Assembly: GCA_963971425.1 (NCBI GenBank)
Contig: OZ020522.1
Location: 4,376,168 to 4,440,167 of the forward strand
From: Bryoerythrophyllum caledonicum
Taxonomy: Eukaryota > Streptophyta > Bryopsida > Pottiales > Pottiaceae
Direction: 5' to 3'
DNA: 64,000 bases
Numbering within the stretch: the first letter of the stretch is position 1; every line of letters begins with the position of its first letter. A program made the translations under genes and the position numbers. The notes under the pieces are model-generated. The model was not told the DNA's origin. It did no database searches and saw only the letters and a list, made by a program, of their open reading frames with translations. Positions 58,401-64,000 of the stretch are shown in pieces.

Positions 58401-59455
58401 TCCTCTTGATTTCTTGGATCACTGGAGTGACGCACGCCAACCCTCTGAAGTTGATTCACTTGAGAGATTTCCATCAGAGCTGGCAAGACTAGTGGGCTCA
58501 TACTTGCCCCGTGGTTGGGGTTTAGTGGCGTGTAACATATCTACGGTCATTCCCACGATCCTTGAAGGAGATTTCCAGGGATCTGAGGTTTACATCATTG
58601 ACGATTGTACAGACAAAGTTTCATTCCTGTACAATGAGTTGTCCGACAACTTCCAAGGACAACTGTTGGTCAGGACTGGTGGAACAAGTACTGGTTGCAA
58701 CATCGTACCTGAGACTGAAGAGGCGGTTGGTGGAGTGAGGAATGAAGACGACAATGAGGATGGAGGTGGTTTACATGAGAGATTGCCACGTCCAGGTACC
58801 ACTGATGATTTCTCATCTCGCAGTGGTTTAAACGCCGATGAAGATGGAGTGAACCAGTCTCCTCCAAGAGAGAGGATTCCATCAACGCAGCAGGCGGTGG
58901 AAAATACTTCTGAGGAGACGTCTGCAACACCTACAGAGAGGATGCAAGATACCCGTGTAGTGGATGTTGGTTTGGCGGCAACGGCAGGAGGGGGGCATAC
59001 ATTTGATGGTCCTAGGTTGGAGATGGAGGAAGAAGAATTGGATTTATTGGAATTTTTTTCTGGTGCAGAGGAGGATTCCACAGCCTTCGATGCCTTCTCA
59101 ATCAGAGCCTATATCGGAGACACAAGAGACGTTCGGAGGTACTCAGAGTGATACCGGACTAAGTTTGCCTTCCGTTCCAAGATCTAGCGTATCCGAGGAC
59201 ATCATTGCATTTCAGGGGGCCTTCTCGTTAGACCGAGAGATGTCCTTTAATCAAGAGGATGGCTTTTTCTACAATGATGATAGGGTAAGGCATACGCGGG
59301 AGGGTGTTCCTGGCAATTACCGATATGTTGAGTGTGCGTCCATTGGCATCGAAGATGTGGGAGATCGTATAGTGCAGGATCATGAACTGTCCGCTATGGT
59401 AGGTAGCGCCATTGGACACATGGAGGGAGTCGTTCCGCCAGAAGATGAGCTCTGA
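55492..59455 (+). pseudogene. Large unidentified coding region with two in-frame stops and a frameshift
   Basis: One reading frame runs from ATG 55492 (MAPPNIDRIWESHGWWIAEV) through a TAG at 55573-55575, on to a TGA at 57913-57915, then to a TGA at about 59149. The next frame then carries the same kind of sequence to 59455 (GAFSLDREMSFNQEDGFFY). About 1310 residues if read through. Visible parts: a globular N-terminus; an Arg/Ser-rich linker (about 56130-56320, TKRPRRVESD); a long globular middle; then LPIRCRRGLFRTDYIE, CLWVIDCRRGGGRHGDGHWG and IFLLPAAVY; an acidic Ser/Thr/Pro-rich C-terminal tail. The region beyond 57919 has a repeated strand-helix look (VGSYLPRGWGLVACN ... VYIIDD) that might be a methyltransferase-like fold; no family is proven. 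Codon structure is clear and substitutions look selected, so it decayed recently or is expressed by recoding. It lies divergent to the transposase-like gene at 48926-52156. TAG 55573 follows TTCTTG and could instead be an intron acceptor. Confidence 0.6.
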
Positions 59456-60407
59456 GCCCTGGAGCTATATACTATAGTAGAGCATGCACGTAGTTTAGGT
59501 GGCAAATACGTTAGTATACTGCAGTTTGAGATGTGTCTATCGTTCGGTGGGTGGTATATATTTATATATTGGGTGGCCCATATGATATGTTTGATTTTAG
59601 AATTCCTCACCGATAGTGTGGAATTGCTTGATTATGTATGTTTTTGCATTATAAAATACAATGAGGTACTTTACACTGTCTTAGGAAATTGCATATATAT
59701 TTTTGTATCTCTTACACATTGTATTTGTAGTGCACTACTCTAAAATCCTATAATAACTCATAACAAATTTGTAATCTCTTTGGGCACATGATTATAATTT
59801 TGTAGCAGGATTTGTAAACTAGATTAGATATCATATATTTTCTAAAAAAAGGTAGCAAATGTAAAAAATATATTACTGATATGAACATGAAGATGCCAAG
59901 GTATGACACGACGAACACCAAAAAATTTGACAAAAAACATTCTAAAATTTTGCCAAATTTTGATTTTAAAAAAAGTTATGAGCAAATAACTTGCGGCTTT
60001 CTACCTACAACCAGTGCACTTGGCCAAGTGCATAATTGCTTAATTGTGTGTTCAAGGTGGATTAGATGGAGGAAAGCAAAGCGCATCGCCGCTCGACGAG
60101 TGCAAATCAATCCAACCGTTCAATCAATGGTGGCTCCCCAAAACCAGACTCATCGACCACTTTTGGGTCCCTCTGTTGTTAAAGTGTTAAGGGTTAATAA
60201 TTTTTGCACCACGAGTGGTGTGTTGAGCACGTCATAGTCAAGTCCACATTCCCAAAAGTTTGTTGGCCGTGAAACGTCAAATCCATATACAATATACCGC
60301 ACCTTAGGGTTGAATTTGACACTATTGTGCCGAATAATAATTCATTTATGAAGTTATGTAAAGATCTAGAAATAGAATAGACATCAAAAATCCATATTTA
60401 AAGCCGA
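59456..60407. other. AT-rich intergenic, 35-bp inverted match to repeat V
   Basis: 60010-60045 holds GTGCACTTGGCCAAGTGCAT followed by AATTGCTTAATTG, the inverse of the start of repeat V at 48357. TTAAGGGTTAATAA at about 60189 resembles the inverse of 48179. No gene was recognised. Confidence 0.45.
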
Positions 60408-60850
60408 ATATGCACCAAGGTTTTTTCTTGGCGATTTGGAGCCAAATGGCAAAAAAAATTCCCAAAAAAAAGAATATTTCCAAAATAGTGGGAAAATTAT
60501 GATTTTATAGTGCCAAAATTGCAATAATGGCCGTTTCACTACGCCATATTGCTACTACACCGTTCCGTGAATATAGTGTAGACCAGACTATTTGAAATTT
60601 CCTACACTAATTGAAAATTTACATGCAATTGTTGACTGACACACTCTTGCTTGAGAACAAATACCCAATCAGAACTTGGCATGCACATGCTTTGATGGAA
60701 ATTAGTGTGAGTGATCTACATCAATAATCCCTCTACACTATATTCAGTGTTTAGTGTAGTGAATAGCACGGACTCCATCCTCTCGCCAAAAAGGATGTAC
60801 AAATCTATGTATATAGAGATGGATTCTCCAAAAAAGATATTTATGGAAAA
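60408..60850 (-). repeat. Host repeat H, copy 2, carrying MITE M2
   Basis: Minus-strand copy of the repeat around the Tc1-like element. It is uninterrupted where copy 1 carries Tc1 (GATTTGTACATCC at about 60791-60803) but interrupted by M2 at TA (60556-60557 / 60757-60758). Confidence 0.85.
60558..60756. mobile_element. TA-flanked MITE, family M2, copy 2
   Basis: 199 bp, inverse orientation to 27620-27818, bordered by TA. The empty site is visible in repeat H copy 1 near 40490-40500. Confidence 0.92.
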
Positions 60851-60859
60851 AATTGGTTT

Positions 60860-61119
60860 TGTACGGTTCGAGGACAAACTTTGTGTCGCCACATGTGTGG
60901 TCTCCCAAAAGTTTGTGTCGCCACTCTGGCTAAAACCGTGAAACGAAAAAAAAAGAAAAAGAAAAAGCCTGGTAAGCACTTGACGACGACCATCCATCTG
61001 ACACTGATCCCCACACACAACACACACGAGATTCCTGAGTGAAGGAACTCACCATCATCCATTTGAATCAGTCAATCAGGCAGTCACTGACCATGTCTTG
61101 TAGTCACTGTGGGAGCCAG
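60860..61119. other. Short intergenic, nothing recognised
   Basis: Includes an A-rich run at 60940-60968. No element ends were seen. Confidence 0.4.
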
Positions 61120-61122
61120 CTA

Positions 61123-62091
61123 CACTAAAATTGAGAATTAGTGTTACACTACATTTAATGTAATAACCTCTATTGACCTTACTACTCTAATTGTGTATTT
61201 GTTGGAATTTAGTGTAACGCTCATTAATGAGCCACCTGTTGATGAGCCGCATGTTTGACTTTTTATTTATTATTATTTATTATTATTATTATTATTTATT
61301 ATTATTATTTATTATTATTATTATATAAATAATAATAATAATAATAATATATTATTTATATTATAATAATCTATTATTATTTATATTATAATAATCTATT
61401 ATTATTTATATTATAATAATCTATTATTATTTATATTATAATAATCTATTATTATTTATATTATAATAATCTATTATTATTTATATTATAATAATCTATT
61501 ATTATTTATATTATAATAATCTATTATTATTTATATTATAATAATCTATTATTATTTATATTATAATAATCTATTATTATTTATATTATAATCATCTATT
61601 ATTATTTACATTATAATCATCTATTTTTTATTTATATTATAATCATCTATTATTATTTATATTATAATCATCTATTTTTTATTTATATTATAATCATCTA
61701 TTATTATTTATATTATAATCATCTATTATTGTTTATATTATAATAATATATATTATCCTTAATTATATTATAATAATATATATTATTATTATTTATATTA
61801 TTATTTATTTATTTATTAAAATTACTATTCAATTTTTAGTAATTTCTTGAATCACATGATCTTTGTCAATGTTTGTCAATTTTTGTCAACTTTGTAATAT
61901 TTTCTAATTCTTAATTTTCTAAACATTATTTTTCCATTACACTATATGTAAAGCTAGTTAAATCCCAAAGTTACAATTCTCTGTATTTAGTGTTCATGTT
62001 GGCATTTAGTGTTGTAACACTATATCTCAAGTTGACATTTAGTGTTAGAGTTCGTAATTAGTGTTGCGAACACTAATTCTCAATTTTAGTG
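61123..62091. mobile_element. TA-flanked inverted-repeat element M3 with internal AT minisatellite
   Basis: 969 bp with 24-bp perfect inverted ends (CACTAAAATTGAGAATTAGT) and TA on both sides (61121-61122, 62092-62093). Subterminal TTAGTGTT motifs are repeated inside. The centre (61260-61820) is an AT-only tandem array. Ends resemble families M1 and M2. Confidence 0.85.
61345..61745. repeat. 25-bp AT minisatellite, about 15 copies
   Basis: Unit CTATTATTATTTATATTATA + ATAAT. The first ten copies are nearly identical; later copies change ATAAT to ATCAT. Each unit is itself partly palindromic. Confidence 0.95.
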
Positions 62092-62185
62092 TAGCGAGGT
62101 TCAGGCATGAAGTATTTCAATCTGTGATTGCTTTCCTCAGCTGGGGTTTTGCAGTTTTCCATGTGAGCTTGAGAGGAGGATAGTT

Positions 62186-64000
62186 ATGGGGAAAAAAGTG
62201 GTGACGGCGTTGGCTGGGGCCGGGGCGATTGCCCTGGCTGTGTTGTTCCATCGACGCCGCCGGGGGAGTCATCACGATGAGTCCTCGTGCATCCCGCGGA
62301 TCGTTCTCGACCAGTACGGCAAGCTCACGAGCATCGAGAGCTTCGGCACCTACTTCGGTGAGTTGGAAGACTTCAGTGCTCTTTCAGTCGAAGTAGTTAT
62401 CAGATATTGAATGGAAAGGCTTCGGTGGGAGAGAAGTTTTAGCTCTCGTTGAGAGTTTGTTTGGTGGTTTCAGTGAGGCAGCTGGGGTTGGACGAGACGA
62501 GTGCCGTTGCGCAGACGGTGTCGAAAGCAGCGGAGGGCTATCTTCGGGACGAATCGCGGAGCCTCAAGAGCGAGAGCAAGCAGATTGTACTGGAGCTCGT
62601 GTCGGGTCCAACTCAGGAGGAGGACGAGAAGGAGATTTGCGAGGAGGTTCTGTATGAGCTCGAGGTTTGCGTTGTCAGCTACTTCAGCTTTCACTGGAAG
62701 CACGCCGCGGCTTTCGTCGAAAGGGTAATTATCTTATCTAGGTGAAATTCTTTATTCTTTGGAAAATATGTTCTAAGTTAGGTTTGCAGTTCTTGAAGAT
62801 CCGTTTCTGATACCACATTGTGATGCAGGTTGTGAGCAACGGTGCCCAAGTGAAGAAACTCCACAAAGCAGTTTTGACCGCCCTCAAGTGTGTAAACAAC
62901 GTACCTGATTCTTAGAGCTCCACCATCTGCACGTGAGTTGTTTTATCATCTCTTTTCTTTTGCAGGAAGCAGCGCTATGAGAAGGTGTTGCAGTCGTTGA
63001 GTACAAAGCGCAGAATTCACACTTTGATTGAGGAGATGAAGCTCATGGGCAAAGCGGACGAGTCTGTGCCAGATGAAGGCGTGGTGACCATCCCCGCCGA
63101 CTCCTTCAAGCGTAGCCCTGTCATTCTCTTCATCGGTGGTGGCATGGGCGCAGGAAAATCCACTGTTGTCAAAGAAATCCTTTCCAGGTAAAAAATCCTT
63201 TTGTTGCAGTGAATTTCTGGTCTTATTTGAATGATGCCCCTTTGGCTGATCATGTTGGGTTAGCAATGCTGCTGCAGCTCGTTCTGGTCTGGTGTTATCA
63301 AGGACGCTGTGGTGGTGGAAGCAGACGCTTTCAAAGAAACTGATGTCATTTACCGCACCTTGAGTTCCATGGCCAAGGGAGACGTCTCAGGAACATCAGA
63401 GCTTGTAATCAACCCCTCTCTCACTCATCAATGTTATTCCTCTATGTGATGAAAACTCCTTTTATAATATCTAAGTCGATTACTTCTACGTGTAGGTGCA
63501 TCAATTCTCCACCGACGCAGCAAACTCGTTGCTTGTGTCTGCTTTGAATGAAGGCCGGGACGTGGTTTTTGATGGAACCATGTCGTGGGAGCCTTTTGTG
63601 CTGCAGACCATTGACATGGTCCGGGATATCCATAACAAGTAATTCACAATGGATCCACATATTAGAGTTCTTTCTAAAGTCATCCCAAGTTTCAATCATA
63701 CACCCCTTTTTTTTGTTTGTAATACCACTAGAATCCTTATTAGGTGTGGAAGAACTTAGTGATCTTTAAACTCATGTTGGAAACTAGTTTTAACCACCTT
63801 TGAGAATGTACAAATGACTACAGGCGGTACCGAATGGGCCCAGGATACAAGAAGAACGCAGATGGCAGTGAGACTGAGAAATACTGGGAGCCAGATGACA
63901 GTGCATGCGCAGTTGAAGCCAAACCCAACGATGCCAAGAGATCCTACCGAATCGAGTTTGTCGGTGTCGTTTGTGATGCTCACCTGGCTGTGGTTCGTGG
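62186..64000 (+). CDS. Plant-type membrane-anchored P-loop kinase with zeta-like fold, 5' part (7 exons in window)
   Basis: Exons: 62186-62357, 62474-62724, 62829-62887, 62966-63187, 63278-63404, 63496-63638, 63824 to beyond 64000. All introns are GT-AG and phases join without stops; the gene is cut by the window edge. The ATG at 62186 opens a hydrophobic segment (VVTALAGAGAIALAVLF) followed by RRRR, i.e. an N-terminal membrane anchor. A plant-specific helical region follows (exons 2-4). Next is the Walker A motif GGGMGAGKST at about 63135-63165, then VVVEADAFKETDVIY with the Asp expected for substrate binding, VHQFSTDAA, and DVVFDGTMSWEPF. This architecture is a conserved plant family annotated as P-loop NTPase with a zeta-toxin-like domain. 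Its cellular substrate is, to my knowledge, unestablished. It is a host gene, not a toxin-antitoxin unit. Confidence 0.93.

Noticed and set aside
57266-59081. Minus-strand ORFs at 57.3-59.1 kb (up to 163 codons)
   Set aside because: They are shadows of the large plus-strand coding region; Ser/Pro-rich and without family resemblance.
62186-64000. Bacterial toxin-antitoxin locus
   Set aside because: The gene is split by spliceosomal introns, has a plant-specific N-terminal region and no adjacent antitoxin.

Overview
The window is nuclear DNA of a plant-lineage eukaryote. It has spliceosomal introns, TTTAGGG-type telomere-like repeats, and a plant-type P-loop kinase gene. About 90% is repeats and intergenic DNA, and there is a 200-N assembly gap. 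The conserved proteins diverge more from flowering-plant homologues than I would expect for a fern or moss. Together with the non-LTR and transposase types, this suggests a streptophyte (charophyte) alga such as Chara; that is inference, not proof. I saw no tRNA, rRNA, CRISPR or prokaryotic operon structure.

Three real host genes were assembled from exons too short to stand out as open frames. (1) 4.0-7.4 kb, minus strand: the TFIIH core subunit TFB4/p34 in 12 exons, with one apparent 1-nt deletion in exon 7. Its upstream flank is a five-copy array of telobox-containing repeats. (2) 14.6-18.8 kb, minus strand: the 20S proteasome subunit alpha-5 in 8 exons, fully intact. (3) 62.2 kb to the window edge, plus strand: the first seven exons of a membrane-anchored P-loop kinase with a zeta-like fold. 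Genes 1 and 2 are housekeeping genes and show no functional link to the mobile DNA around them.

The rest is mobile DNA. 0-0.7 kb: a fold-back derivative of the Tc1-like element at 36.7 kb. 8.4-12.7 kb: a Helitron remnant nested with other repeats and a fold-back element. 13.5, 22.7, 23.9 and 34.5 kb: four copies of a short SINE-like repeat, one carrying 192 uninterrupted TTC units. 22.9-24.8 and 44.4-46.2 kb: C-terminal parts of a non-LTR retrotransposon. 24.8-26.7 kb: a CCGGA-rich stretch. 28.6-33.2 kb: a GC-rich tandem-repeat block, a gag-like ORF of unknown function and an LTR-like segment. 36.7-40.5 kb: a complete Tc1-like element with very long inverted repeats and a dead transposase. 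48.4-52.8 kb: a nearly intact large transposase-like gene between direct repeats. 55.5-59.5 kb: a large unidentified coding region with two in-frame stops and a frameshift. Short MITEs with TA target duplications are scattered throughout.

The most informative structure is a pair of copies of one host repeat (around 36.7/40.5 kb and 60.4-60.85 kb). One is interrupted by the Tc1-like element and the other by a MITE, so each supplies the empty site of the other and fixes both element boundaries.
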